Assembly: GCA_963699015.1 (NCBI GenBank)
Contig: CAVOSX010000008.1
Span: 496,001-560,000 of the forward strand
Direction: 5' to 3'
Origin: PALSA-505 sp963699015
GTDB lineage: Bacteria; Actinomycetota; Actinomycetes; Streptosporangiales; Streptosporangiaceae
Length of the DNA stretch: 64,000 nt
Positions 8,747 through 17,460 of the stretch are shown here, piece by piece. The translations under genes and the position numbers were made by a program. Numbering within the stretch: position 1 is the stretch's first letter; each line of letters opens with the position of its first letter. Below the pieces are notes generated by a model, which saw only the letters and a list, made by a program, of their open reading frames with translations, was not told the DNA's origin and did not search any database.

Positions 8747-9802
8747 TCAATGATGCCCGCTGAGCACGGCGGCAACGAGCTCGCGGCGGCTGCGGATCCC
8801 GAACTTGTTGAATGCTGCAGTCAGGTGTTCCTGAACGGTATTGGCCGATATGTGCAATTCCCCGACAATCTGGCGGGTGGAGTGTCCCCTGACGACCAGG
8901 GCGACGACACGGGATTGCGCGGTGGTCAGGCCATAGGCGTTCAACAGCAGGAGGCTGATTTGCGCCGCGGGAGTGGGTTCAATCACGACGCCGATCTGCG
9001 GCGCGGGCGGGCCGCACAGGCGGGAGGCGTGCAATGACAGCCACCGTCCGGCGCGGCTGCGAAGCCGGACCGTGGCAGGCGGCTGCCCGGTAGCGGGACC
9101 ATCTTCAAGCCGGACCAGCCTGGCAGCGGCGGAGTAAACGGGCATGGGCAGCTCGCTGGTGCTCGGCCAGTCGGCTTCGTCGATTTCTGCCAGCCACCGC
9201 TCGGCCTCTTGACTCATCGACACGACGGCCAGGTTCGCATCGAGGACGATCATGCCGGGAACGGCGGCTTCACCGCCGATCGGTGTGACCGGCCCGATGG
9301 TTACGGCACGGCGCAGCCCCTCGGCCACGTGCGGGGAGATGCGCCGGATCAGACCGATCTCCCTGGCGTCGAAGCCGTGCGAGGCGTCCTCTCGGTGCAG
9401 GCACAGTACGCCCCAGCACCCGTTCTTGGTGACAAGAGCAGCGCGCAGCTCATCGCCGAGCCCAAGGGGGCCCATGATCTCGCGGTAGCGGGCACTGGCG
9501 GGCCGCTGACCGCGGGTGGCCCGGTCAAGCGAGGCGACCGGGTCGGCGGACTCCGCTAGCGCGGCGAACTTATTGACGTCATCACGCCCGAATTCGTTGT
9601 CCAGGAATAGTGGCGTTGCAGCGCCAAGCGGCTCGTCAGCGACTGCCGAGGTGAACAGCAAGGTCATCGGGTCAACAGTCGCGAAGAACGCGGCGTCCAC
9701 CGGCAGTATCCGGCGCAGCCGGCGCAGTACCTCCTCGCGCATCCCGGCGGCGTCCAGTCCGGCATAACACCGGCCGATCAGGGCGGTGGCCTGATGTTCC
9801 AT
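8747..9802 (-). CDS. LuxR family transcriptional regulator
   Basis: The 352-residue regulator ends in a LuxR/FixJ helix-turn-helix (YGLTTAQSRVVALVVRGHST, HISANTVQEHLTAAFNKFG). The first 180 residues read like a GAF-type sensor, and the middle (GMIVLDANLAVVSMSQEAER) like a PAS segment. The frame is open further upstream, but the ATG at 9802 has GGAGG five bases before it and is preferred. It lacks a receiver domain, so it is probably ligand-responsive rather than phosphorylated. It lies upstream of, and in the same direction as, nothing obvious; targets are unknown. Confidence 0.82.
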   Translation of the reverse strand: MEHQATALIGRCYAGLDAAGMREEVLRRLRRILPVDAAFFATVDPMTLLFTSAVADEPLGAATPLFLDNEFGRDDVNKFAALAESADPVASLDRATRGQRPASARYREIMGPLGLGDELRAALVTKNGCWGVLCLHREDASHGFDAREIGLIRRISPHVAEGLRRAVTIGPVTPIGGEAAVPGMIVLDANLAVVSMSQEAERWLAEIDEADWPSTSELPMPVYSAAARLVRLEDGPATGQPPATVRLRSRAGRWLSLHASRLCGPPAPQIGVVIEPTPAAQISLLLLNAYGLTTAQSRVVALVVRGHSTRQIVGELHISANTVQEHLTAAFNKFGIRSRRELVAAVLSGHH

Positions 9803-9939
9803 GAACGCCTCCGGCATAACACGACGATACGCTGCAACGGCGCGGTTCCGGATCGCTGCACCAGGCACCTCGCCTGAGGACGCGTTCACCTGGGCGCCGG
9901 TTCAGGCGATGCCCGGGTGGACGGCGGCCAGTTGCGCGG

Positions 9940-10362
9940 TCAGGGCAGGTTCACCAGCCCGAGCTGGTGCAGCAGGCCGAGTTCGTCGAGGCGCCCCCAG
10001 CGCTCCACGATGCGGCCGTCGCGGACGCGCCAGATATTGATCCCGGGAAGGGCGACGGTATGGCCGGAAGGTGGGACGCCGAAAATTTCGCCCTGCTGCG
10101 TGCCGCTGGCGGTGAAATGCTCGACCACCAGGTCGCCCTCGCCGACCAGGATGTCCATCTCGCTGTGCCAGTCTGGGAAGGCGGCACGGAACATGGCTCC
10201 GGCCGCGCGCATGCCCTCCCGATCGGCCGTGACACCTATCGGTGGGTCATGGTTGACGAACTTCTCGGCGAGGTACTCATCGACGGCGCCGAGGTCACCC
10301 TTGGTGAACAGGGCATCGATGAACTCGGTAACGGTGTTCTTGTTCTGCTCAATAGCATCCAT
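9940..10362 (-). CDS. SnoaL-like ester cyclase/polyketide cyclase family protein
   Basis: The 140-residue protein has the NTF2-like SnoaL fold: NKNTVTEFIDALFTKGDL, EYLAEKFVNHDP, AAFPDWHSEMDILVGEGD, and GINIWRVRDGRIVERWGRLD. This is the ester-cyclase subgroup often found beside regulators. Members cyclise polyketides or bind small hydrophobic molecules, and most are uncharacterised. It precedes the LuxR gene on the same strand with a gap of about 137 bases, so joint transcription is possible. Confidence 0.82.
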   Translation of the reverse strand: MDAIEQNKNTVTEFIDALFTKGDLGAVDEYLAEKFVNHDPPIGVTADREGMRAAGAMFRAAFPDWHSEMDILVGEGDLVVEHFTASGTQQGEIFGVPPSGHTVALPGINIWRVRDGRIVERWGRLDELGLLHQLGLVNLP

Positions 10363-10639
10363 AGCCGCAGTCTGCGGCGTGCGGAGGACGGCGAGTACCC
10401 CAGCAACTTGGGGTCTTTCAGCAGTACCAGAGGCAGCAGGATGCGCAGGCCCGCCTCATTGACCTTGCAGGCTCAGCGTCCGCCGAGGCGCCAGCCACGG
10501 GTCAAGGCGCCAGCATCAGGGGGCGCCAGGATTCCCCGCCGCCACAGAACACCTCTTCCGTGCCTGGCATCGACACGGTCGCGATCACCAGCAAAGCGCG
10601 CCGAACACTTCCTCCACGATTGTCGGGCGAGGGGTTGGC

Positions 10640-10944
10640 TGGTTGGGTTATTCACAGGGTTGTCCTCTGGTGATCCACAGCGACTCCCGCGCAGGCTGGC
10701 TGCGTCCTGCCGCTGGTCCCGGTCTTGGCTCTGCGCCGAACTGACCGCTGATCGCGTGTCTTGCCGCCGAACCGCCGGGCCGGGACTGGCGGGAGGGCGC
10801 GAGCACCGCCGGCTGGGGACGTTCGTGACCAGGTAGGAGCCTGACCTTCGGTGTCCCGGAAGTGTTTTGTCCGCGCGCCCCCGGCCCGGCGGTGTCGTTC
10901 CCTTCCCCGCTGCCAGGTACTGGCGAGAAGTAGAAGGAGAGGTC
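10640..10944 (+). ncRNA. Candidate IS110 leader with bridge RNA
   Basis: This GC-rich stretch without a supported gene lies directly upstream of an IS110 transposase. Elements of the IS110 group are known to encode a structured guide (bridge) RNA in the non-coding end next to the transposase, and this is where one would be expected. Several short inverted repeats are visible by eye. I have not folded it, and the element ends are not defined, so the limits are approximate. Confidence 0.3.
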
Positions 10945-12045
10945 ATGCCCAGGATCACAGAACAGGCCGGCCCCGTCACCGGGGGCGTGGACACTCACGC
11001 CGATGTGCACGTGGCTGCGGTGGTGGATCAGGTGGGCCGGGTGCTGGGCACCCAGGCCTTCCCGGCCACGGCGGCCGGGTACCGGGCTGTGCTGGCGTGG
11101 ATGAAGTTGCACGGCGAGCTGGCCAGGGCCGGGGTGGAGGGTACCGGCAGTTACGGCGCCGGGCTGGCCCGCTGCCTGGCCTCTTGCGGCGTGGAGGTGG
11201 TCGAGGTGATCCGGCCGAACCGGCAGGCCCGCCGCCGGCGCGGCAAGTCCGACACCGCCGATGCGGTGGCGGCCGCGGTGGCCGCCCTCAGCGGCGAGGC
11301 GTCCGGGTTGCCCAAGAGCCGTGACGGGGCCGCTGAGTCGATCCGGGCGCTGCGGGTGGCCCGGGCCGGCGCGGTCAAGGCCCGCACCCAGGCCGGCAAC
11401 CAGCTGCGTGACCTGATCGTCACCGCACCCGAGCAGGTACGCCGGCAGCTGGCCGGGCTGCCCTGCCAGCGACAGGTAGAACTGGCGGGCCGGTTCCGCC
11501 CCGGCGACCCGGCCTGCCCGGCCCAGGGCACCAGGGCGGCGATGGCTTCGGTGGCCCGCCGCCACCAGCAGCTGGCCGCAGAGATCACCCAGCTGGATGC
11601 CGCGCTCGAGGAGCTCCTCGCCCGCGCCGCCCCCGAAGGGCTGCTGGCCAAGCAGGGCGTGGCCACCCAGGTCGCCGCCACGCTGCTGGCCACGGCCGGC
11701 GACAACCCCGGCCGGGTCCGCAAGGAGGCCAGCTTCGCCGCGCTATGCGGCGCCAGCCCGGTGGATGCCTCCTCCGGCAAGCAGCTCCGCCACCGGCTCA
11801 ACCGCGGCGGCGACCGGCAGGCCAACTCCGCGCTGTGGACGATCGCCATGACCCGCCTGGCCCACGATCCGCGCACCAGGGCCTACGCGGCCCGGCGCAC
11901 CGCCGAGGGCAAGACCAAGAAAGAGATCATCCGCTGCCTCAAGCGCTACATCGCCCGCGAGATCTACAAGACCCTATGCCGGCCCCAACGACCAGAAAGT
12001 GCGTCCATGCCGCGAACTCAACAAGATCTTTCAGCCCCGTCTTGA
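10945..12045 (+). CDS. IS110 family transposase
   Basis: The 366-residue transposase has the N-terminal DEDD (RuvC-like) domain: GGVDTHADVHVAAVVD, EGTGSYGAGLARCL and RRRGKSDTADAVAAA carry the acidic residues. The C-terminal IS116/IS110/IS902 domain (LLATAGDNPGRVRKEASFAALCG, RHRLNRGGDRQAN) supplies the conserved Ser-type region. The frame reaches further upstream, but AAGGAGAG seven bases before the ATG at 10945 fixes the start. The frame is intact, so the gene may be active. It sits inside the tRNA-Ala region as a secondary insertion. Confidence 0.93.
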   Translation: MPRITEQAGPVTGGVDTHADVHVAAVVDQVGRVLGTQAFPATAAGYRAVLAWMKLHGELARAGVEGTGSYGAGLARCLASCGVEVVEVIRPNRQARRRRGKSDTADAVAAAVAALSGEASGLPKSRDGAAESIRALRVARAGAVKARTQAGNQLRDLIVTAPEQVRRQLAGLPCQRQVELAGRFRPGDPACPAQGTRAAMASVARRHQQLAAEITQLDAALEELLARAAPEGLLAKQGVATQVAATLLATAGDNPGRVRKEASFAALCGASPVDASSGKQLRHRLNRGGDRQANSALWTIAMTRLAHDPRTRAYAARRTAEGKTKKEIIRCLKRYIAREIYKTLCRPQRPESASMPRTQQDLSAPS

Positions 12046-12540
12046 CGTAGGAGCTTCGGCGGGTACGCGCGCTCTCCCTGAGCTGCCTGCCACCCAGGGT
12101 GATGCGGCGATCCGGGTGCCTGCGGATTGCCCCGGGCGGCGTCTTCCCGGCCGGCCCAAGAGTCGCCCGGCCTGGGAAGCGGTATCAAGGATCATGGCCT
12201 GCGTCTGGATATGCCTGCCAGGAGGCGTGCCGGACCGCAGGACGCGGTCCACGCCCGCCGGATCCTGCTCGGCGGGCTGGCCCGGGATGCCCGCATCGTT
12301 GACCTTGCGAGCGAGCTGGCGCCGTTGCATCTTCGCGGCGATACCTTCCCGGGCGAGGTCTTCCTTGACCTGGGCGCCGGCGCGCTCGGCTGGCGTAGGG
12401 CCAGCCTGGTCAACCTGGTGGCCTCGGCGGGACACGGGAGTGGTTCCTTCCGGAGTGCTCGTTTCGTGGCCGCGAGAAGCATAAGCTGCGGTTCGCTGTC
12501 CTGCGGCAGCGGCGGTTCGCGGGAAGCCCAGCCTGACCTG
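12046..12540. other. Region without a recognised gene, downstream of the transposase
   Basis: Long overlapping frames exist on both strands, caused by high GC. None shows a family motif. The right end of the insertion sequence must lie in the first part. Confidence 0.35.
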
Positions 12541-12700
12541 CCCGATGTGGTTGCCTGGTGGCAGGCTGACGACTTCTGGCGGTATGCGTTGTTCGCGGCG
12601 GTTCCCGACACCCGCGCGGCCGCCGATCGAGTCGGCGTGCCCGCGCGACGGGTATGCCGGGAACTGGCCCAGCGCGATGGCCGCTGCCCGCCCGATGCGA
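12541..12700 (+). pseudogene. Fragment of an unidentified accessory-element protein
   Basis: One frame reads DVVAWWQADDFWRYALFAAV followed by RAAADRVGVPARRVCRELAQ, which has protein-like composition with clustered aromatic residues and a plausible amphipathic C-terminal part. I recognise similar small proteins from actinomycete accessory DNA but cannot name a function. The frame remains open to 12828, but the flanking sequence does not look coding, so I treat it as a remnant. Confidence 0.3.
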
Positions 12701-13304
12701 CCGGTTCTTGGCAGGAGCGGTCGCGCCCTCTGCTGGGAGCGGCAGACAGCCCGGAACGGCATGCAACTCAGGCCTGCGGCGGCCGAAAGTTCGGCGATTG
12801 GCTCCCCATTGTTATCCAAGCTAACTAGCTGCGAGTACGTTACGGGGCTCTGACCTGTCTTGGCTCACGATCAAGGATTCTCAGCTGCCCCATTGCCCTG
12901 AGCTGCAGGTTCTTGGGTCCCAGTGAGCAAACATACGCACTAAGCAGGGCCGTAGAGTGGCCCGGTGCCGGAGGCGCGGACGGTGAAGCCGGGCCGGCGG
13001 CGAAGCCGTGCCGGTCGTATGCTCGTCGCGCTGTGGTGCACGGGATATCGAATACCTGGAGTTCCGCCCGCGACGACGCCGACAGGAGACGCTGAAAGCC
13101 GCGCGGAATCCCCTGAGCTCAACGGCTCGCCGTGCTCGTCTTGCGCGAGCTGGCCGCTGAGTACGACCAGCTGTCACGTGCTGCAGGACGGCCGTCAGCC
13201 CTCTCCTTCGTCATGCGCCCGGGCGCCGCACGGCATCTGGCCACCGGCCACCATCATCGGCGGCGGGCGGGGGCATCACGCGAATTCATAGCCGGCCGAC
13301 TCCG
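12701..13304. other. Region without a recognised gene
   Basis: No motif-bearing frame, tRNA or clear repeat is seen on either strand in these 600 bases. Confidence 0.35.
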
Positions 13305-13550
13305 TTAGCTCGTTCGCGAGGTGATGCGCGGATGATCCCGCCAGGCAGGCATCGTGGCCATGTAGTCGAGCGTCTGGCGCTCGATATCCTCGCGCGGCGT
13401 GCCCGGGTGGCGGCGCGCCTGCCAGGCGGTCATCCGCTCGAAACGCTGGTCGAATGACTGCAGCTGGCCGCTCTCGTCGGTGCAGTGGATGCAGTACCGG
13501 CCGGATTCGATCGGCATGCCGCGGCTGCAGCAGGTGTGGGTCGTGGTCAC
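13305..13550 (-). CDS. Small zinc-ribbon protein with an altered first Cys pair
   Basis: The 81-residue protein carries a zinc ribbon (GMPIESGRYCIHC) followed by a helical tail (QSFDQRFERMTAWQARRHPG, LDYMATMPAWRDHP), as in a small actinobacterial zinc-ribbon family. In the family the first knuckle is CxxC before GMPI. Here it reads CCSRG, so the second Cys of the pair is Arg and metal binding may be weakened. The GTG start overlaps the stop of the preceding MarR gene as GTGA, indicating translational coupling, although that MarR gene is interrupted. Confidence 0.65.
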   Translation of the reverse strand: MTTTHTCCSRGMPIESGRYCIHCTDESGQLQSFDQRFERMTAWQARRHPGTPREDIERQTLDYMATMPAWRDHPRITSRTS

Positions 13551-14014
13551 GACGGGTTCCCCTCGCTATGCCCGGCGGCAGCCGGGGATGGAGTTTCGGA
13601 TTGAACGAGCGAACGGAGCGCACCCAGCAGCGCGGCCACCTGTTCCGGAGGCATCCGCCCCAGCGCGCCGGCGAGCAGCTCTTCGCTGAGCACTTCGCGC
13701 TGGCGGCGGAGGGTGGTCTGCCCGGCCAGGGTTAGCCAGACCAGCGTCCGGCGCCGGTCGGCCGGGTCGCTTTCCCGCTCCAGCAGCCCCTGGCGCTCCA
13801 GGTGACTGACGATCTCACTCACCACCGACTGCGCCCGGCGCAGGTGCGCCGCCGCCTCGCCGATCGTGAGCGGCCCCGCCAGCGCCAGGTGTTCCAGCAC
13901 AGCTAGCGAGGCGTTAGCCAGCTAACCGCGCGGCGCGTCCCGCCGGTGGAAGGTCAGGTACACGGCCCGGAAGAGTTGCTCAAACTCCCTGGCTGGCTCG
14001 GTGTCGCCGCTCAC
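13547..14014 (-). pseudogene. MarR family regulator interrupted by an in-frame TAG
   Basis: The frame begins at a GTG (14014) with SGDTEPAREFEQLFRAVYLT and FHRRDAPRG, the N-terminal helix of a MarR protein. It meets TAG at 13922-13924 and continues in the same frame with LANASLAVLEHLALAGPLTI and the winged helix AQSVVSEIVSHLERQGLL, DPADRRRTLVWLT. Both halves fit one MarR protein of about 155 residues without frameshift, so a single nonsense codon separates them. The downstream part could restart at a GTG at 13900, giving an N-truncated 117-residue protein, which probably could not dimerise normally. Confidence 0.75.
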
Positions 14015-14078
14015 CAGGCCAGACTCCCCAACCTGCGATCCATCGTCTATCCCGATGCATCCCAGGCCGGCGAGCACA

Positions 14079-14134
14079 TCTTCTTCTTCTTCTTCTTCTT
14101 CATCATCATCATCATCATCATCATCGCCGCCGCC
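14079..14134. repeat. Trinucleotide microsatellite (TTC)n(ATC)n(GCC)n
   Basis: About seven TTC units are followed by about eight ATC units and three GCC units. Such runs are rare in high-GC bacterial DNA. On the minus strand the tract would encode Asp and Glu runs just upstream of the MarR start, but I see no gene there. Confidence 0.9.
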
Positions 14135-14233
14135 GACCCCTGCCCCACGACCTCCATGGAGGCCTCGACAGCATCCACCGCGATACGGGTGCGCACTAAT
14201 TGAGCCAACTCGGGTCTGACCTGGAGAAACCGG

Positions 14234-14272
14234 TGGAGCTGAGGGATTCGAACCCCTGACCCCCTCGATGCG
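14234..14272 (-). repeat. tRNA-Ala 3'-half copy B (attachment-site remnant)
   Basis: It matches the 3' half of the intact tRNA-Ala with one base missing in the T-stem. A GTTGCTGTAC site at 14348-14357 and a near-copy at 14363-14370 follow on the right, as at copies C and D. The left flank (GACCTGGAGAAAC) is close to that of the intact tRNA. Confidence 0.8.
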
Positions 14273-14429
14273 CACGCTCGGCGGCGAGGTCGCTGGAGCT
14301 GGTCAGCGATCGGTCGCAGTCGGGCGAAGTCGCTCGCAGCCGATGGCGTTGCTGTACTTGGGTGTTGTACGGTTTCCGGCCAGATCAGTGATGTGAAGCC
14401 GTGGCAGCTCATTCCGAGGAATGCATTCT

Positions 14430-15206
14430 CTACGTGGCGGCGAGGCCTGGGAACGCGCGTATGACCGCCGCGGTGCGGCTGGGAACCCCGAGCCTTTGGT
14501 AGACATTTCCGAGGTGGATGCGCACGGTTCCTTCCGCCACGCCGAGCTGGCGGGCGATCTGCGCGTTCGTATGCCCGGTGGCGACCAGGCGCAGCAGCTC
14601 CCACTGCCGGGGAGTGAGCCGGGGAACGGGGTGACGTCGCCGCTCGGCCTCCAGGTACGCCTGGTGCAGGTGCGGCCGCAACAGCGTGAGCAGTGCTCGG
14701 TCACGCTCGGAGAAATCCCCGCCCGACCCGCGGAGGAAGAACAACCGCATGGTCCGGCCAGGCCCAGGGACCGGCCCAGGAGCTGCGGGCATGGTGAGCA
14801 TCAGAGCATGTTCGAACCCGAGCGGCCGGTTGAGGCCGCAGCGGGTGCCGATGGAATGCCATTGCCGGGCCGAGTAGAAGTCCGCGATCTTGACGATGCT
14901 ACGCAGGTCGCCGGTCCGGTCGGGGTAACTGCACGGCTGGCAGTGCCAGTAATGCTCCCACTGCACCGGCGCCTCGGCCGCAAGCACGGCCCCGCATTCC
15001 GCCATGACTTGCCCCGACCACGTTTCCAGCCGTCCACTGTCGAAGCCCGTGAACGCGATGACGTCGCAGCGGATCTGGCCCATCAGATCGGCCAGCAGGG
15101 ACGGCGATAATCCCTCCTTGGCCGGCACGTCGGGCCGGTCCACGCTGACGATGCCTGCCAGGGCGCGCAGGTCCCGTTCGCTGACCCGCACAGGAGCAGT
15201 CATCAC
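14430..15206 (-). CDS. LuxR family transcriptional regulator
   Basis: The 258-residue regulator has a C-terminal LuxR helix-turn-helix (LTPRQWELLRLVATGHTNAQ, GVAEGTVRIHLGNVYQRLGV). The N-terminal sensor-like domain contains SGDFSERDRALLTLLRPHL, a segment typical of LuxR proteins found in actinomycete accessory DNA. No receiver domain is present. Two adjacent Met codons could start it. It is divergent from a small membrane protein and a large orphan gene, possible targets. Confidence 0.83.
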   Translation of the reverse strand: MMTAPVRVSERDLRALAGIVSVDRPDVPAKEGLSPSLLADLMGQIRCDVIAFTGFDSGRLETWSGQVMAECGAVLAAEAPVQWEHYWHCQPCSYPDRTGDLRSIVKIADFYSARQWHSIGTRCGLNRPLGFEHALMLTMPAAPGPVPGPGRTMRLFFLRGSGGDFSERDRALLTLLRPHLHQAYLEAERRRHPVPRLTPRQWELLRLVATGHTNAQIARQLGVAEGTVRIHLGNVYQRLGVPSRTAAVIRAFPGLAAT

Positions 15207-15461
15207 GCGCTCCTTCCCTGGCTCATTTCACGCTACTCCCGTCTGCGCCGTTGGCATATGCAGAACGTCATATGGCGCCGCCGTCGCGGCCCTGCGCACA
15301 CTGGCAACTGCCTGGATAGGTCGCGTCTGGCGGTTAGATGGCTCGGAGTGCGCCGCGACGGCAGTGGCGCCGTGCGAACGGAGCGGTCGGATGCCGACGC
15401 TACCGATCGATGGCGACACTTTGTGCGGAGTCAGCTGGTCGATAAGTGGAGGGCTTCGGGA

Positions 15462-15755
15462 ATGACTGGGCTATGGTTTCGGGACCGGCAGGGAGCTGGC
15501 GCGCGACAGGTCGGGACCAGGTTCTGGGTGTGGCTGGCGCTTGCCATAGTCAGCATGGTGCTGCTGGTCGGCACTGTGGCCTGGCCCGACTGGATCGAGA
15601 TTGTCTTCCGCGTTGATCCCGATCACGGCAGCGGCTGGCTGGAGTGGGCCATCGTCGCTGCGGCGTTCGCCCTGACAGTGACGTTCTCGGTGACCGCCTG
15701 CCGTGCGTGGCGGAGTGTCTCACGGCCCGCTGCTGTCGGTGCTGGCGGTTCCTGA
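15462..15755 (+). CDS. Small membrane protein with two transmembrane segments
   Basis: The 97-residue protein has two hydrophobic spans, FWVWLALAIVSMVLLVGTV and WAIVAAAFALTVTFSVTAC, joined by a short acidic loop. The frame is open further upstream, but GGAGGG about ten bases before the ATG at 15462 supports this start. I do not recognise a family. It ends 19 bases before the next gene and probably shares its transcript. Confidence 0.55.
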   Translation: MTGLWFRDRQGAGARQVGTRFWVWLALAIVSMVLLVGTVAWPDWIEIVFRVDPDHGSGWLEWAIVAAAFALTVTFSVTACRAWRSVSRPAAVGAGGS

Positions 15756-15774
15756 GCAGTTCTGAGGTGATGTC

Positions 15775-17346
15775 ATGTCCAGTCCATCTGGTGAGCCGCC
15801 GCCGAAGGAAATCCTGGTAGCTCGTTCTATATCGGGGTCTCATCCGGGGCAGCTCCCGGTTCAGCCTGAGCCGGATTATTCGGGGATTTGGGTGGCCAAT
15901 GACGGGGGATGGTATTTTCTCTGGCAACTCGATACCGACCTGTGGTGGGTGGGTGTGAGCGCGGGCCAGCTATGTCCGGGGCTGGAGTATTGCAATGTGT
16001 ATCATGCTTCGGTCACCGGGCCGAATATTACCGGTGACTGGTCGGATGTGCCGCGGGGAGCCACGTCCAACGGTGGTAGCCTGGCGCTCGCCCTCCGTGA
16101 TGACAACGTGCTCTATAAGGTGAGCGATACAGGTGGCTTCGGTCCAGCATCGTGGCAGCGGTCTGGCAGTTCACCATGGCCGGTCATTTCTCTTGTTGAT
16201 GCGTTTCAGCACACACTCAAGAATGTTGTCGGTAATGCGGACACTAGCGACAAGCAAAGCTTGTATGACAATCTCCTGCCGCTGAAGGCCCCGGTCACAG
16301 TCTTTGCTTCGATCGCAAACGACCACCTGCACCTCCCTGGTAAACCTGTGAGCGTGAACTATCCCAACTCTGACTCCTCCGAGCAGGACTTCTCCTACCA
16401 CAATTTTATATGCGCCCATGATCCTGAGGTTGGTGGTGGGTGGCTACATAATCAGGATGATGACGGCGATGCCACCTTTATGATGCAAGCTGCTGTTGAC
16501 CAGATAGCCCAGAGGCAGCCCTTTTTCTTCGATGGTGTACCGGGGGAAGACAAAGATACAATTGAGTCTAGGTTGACCGGGGCAGATGTTGGTGGTTTCG
16601 AAGGTGAGATGCTCATGTTCGGGCGCGCGGCAGATTGCAATGATGATGGTGCGGAAACGTCGCCGGCATTGTTCCCTGGGTGGGCTGAGCGGGCGGATGG
16701 CTCCGTTCTGTTCAACGGCAAGCCGATCAGTATCACCGACTTCGTTGCTGAGATTGTGGATGGGGATCTAGTCCGCGTGACCGGCGCGCTGGTATTTGAC
16801 CACGGTCATGGTGACGATCCTGAGGACAATCCACAAAAACTGGAGATCCATCCGGTTTATTCCGTTGACAAAATGACGGCGACGTTGTCCCGCTTGTCCG
16901 GCGGGTGGGCCGACGATGTCGGCAACACCTATTACCTTCGTCATAATCCGGCTGACAATACAGTCTGGTACGTAGCGCTAAGCCCCCCGGGTAGCACCGC
17001 CTTCGCGCAGGTGTTCCGGGGAACCTTCTACCCTCCTCCTGCGAGCAAACTTCCTGCGATGCGAGAAGCCGTGTCCGAAGATTCTGCGGCGCCTGCGGGC
17101 AACCGCGAGTTCCCCGTGACACCTCAGAATGTTTTGTCGGGCAATGTAGTCGCGATCGACCTGGGCTGGGGTACCGCACCTCCGTTCGGGGAAAGCGGAA
17201 CACGGATTGGGGATACCGGCCCAGTGACCTTCGAATTCAGCAGCGCAGAACTTGTTACGGCAAGCGGGGGTCCTCAGGGGCAGAACTGGAACATTATCGA
17301 ACTCTCCATGGGAGACTTCAGGCTAATAAAGCTGTATGACGCATAG
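15775..17346 (+). CDS. Orphan protein with two related beta-rich Trp modules
   Basis: The 523-residue protein is unrecognised in function. An N-terminal module (DYSGIWVANDGGWYFLWQ, DLWWVGVS, ITGDWSDVPRG) and a later one (LSGGWADDVGNTYYLRH, NTVWYVALS, AQVFRGTFY) share the pattern of a repeat seen in secreted or surface actinobacterial proteins. The middle contains LEIHPVYSVDK, a motif I associate with the same proteins. No signal peptide is visible. Codon use is less GC-rich than in the neighbours, consistent with recent transfer. It lies inside the tRNA-Ala region. Confidence 0.65.
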   Translation: MSSPSGEPPPKEILVARSISGSHPGQLPVQPEPDYSGIWVANDGGWYFLWQLDTDLWWVGVSAGQLCPGLEYCNVYHASVTGPNITGDWSDVPRGATSNGGSLALALRDDNVLYKVSDTGGFGPASWQRSGSSPWPVISLVDAFQHTLKNVVGNADTSDKQSLYDNLLPLKAPVTVFASIANDHLHLPGKPVSVNYPNSDSSEQDFSYHNFICAHDPEVGGGWLHNQDDDGDATFMMQAAVDQIAQRQPFFFDGVPGEDKDTIESRLTGADVGGFEGEMLMFGRAADCNDDGAETSPALFPGWAERADGSVLFNGKPISITDFVAEIVDGDLVRVTGALVFDHGHGDDPEDNPQKLEIHPVYSVDKMTATLSRLSGGWADDVGNTYYLRHNPADNTVWYVALSPPGSTAFAQVFRGTFYPPPASKLPAMREAVSEDSAAPAGNREFPVTPQNVLSGNVVAIDLGWGTAPPFGESGTRIGDTGPVTFEFSSAELVTASGGPQGQNWNIIELSMGDFRLIKLYDA

Positions 17347-17406
17347 TGCTCAATGAGACGAATTGCACCATGCTCACCTATGACCTGCGTGATCGCCTGA
17401 AAGCCA

Positions 17407-17460
17407 CGGATTAAGAGCTGGAGCGGGACGAGTTCACCGGGGTTCATGCACGTTCGTGCC
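17407..17460. repeat. Direct repeat, left copy
   Basis: About 54 bases beginning CGGATTAAGAGCTGGAGCG recur at 17770-17821 with a few substitutions and two single-base gaps. The two copies bracket attachment-site copy C and its arm sites. Confidence 0.75.

Larger units (their letters stand above)
10640..12060 (+). mobile_element. IS110 family insertion sequence (approximate limits)
   Basis: The element consists of the transposase gene and its non-coding flanks. IS110 elements often lack terminal inverted repeats and target duplications, so the ends cannot be fixed here. A short shared motif, GTAGGAGC, appears near 10834 and again near 12047, close to either side of the gene, and may be related to the ends. 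Confidence 0.5.

Noticed and set aside
13922..14275. 117-codon minus-strand gene with Asp/Glu runs
   Set aside because: The acidic run is the translated microsatellite; only the last part is real, as the N-terminus of the broken MarR gene.
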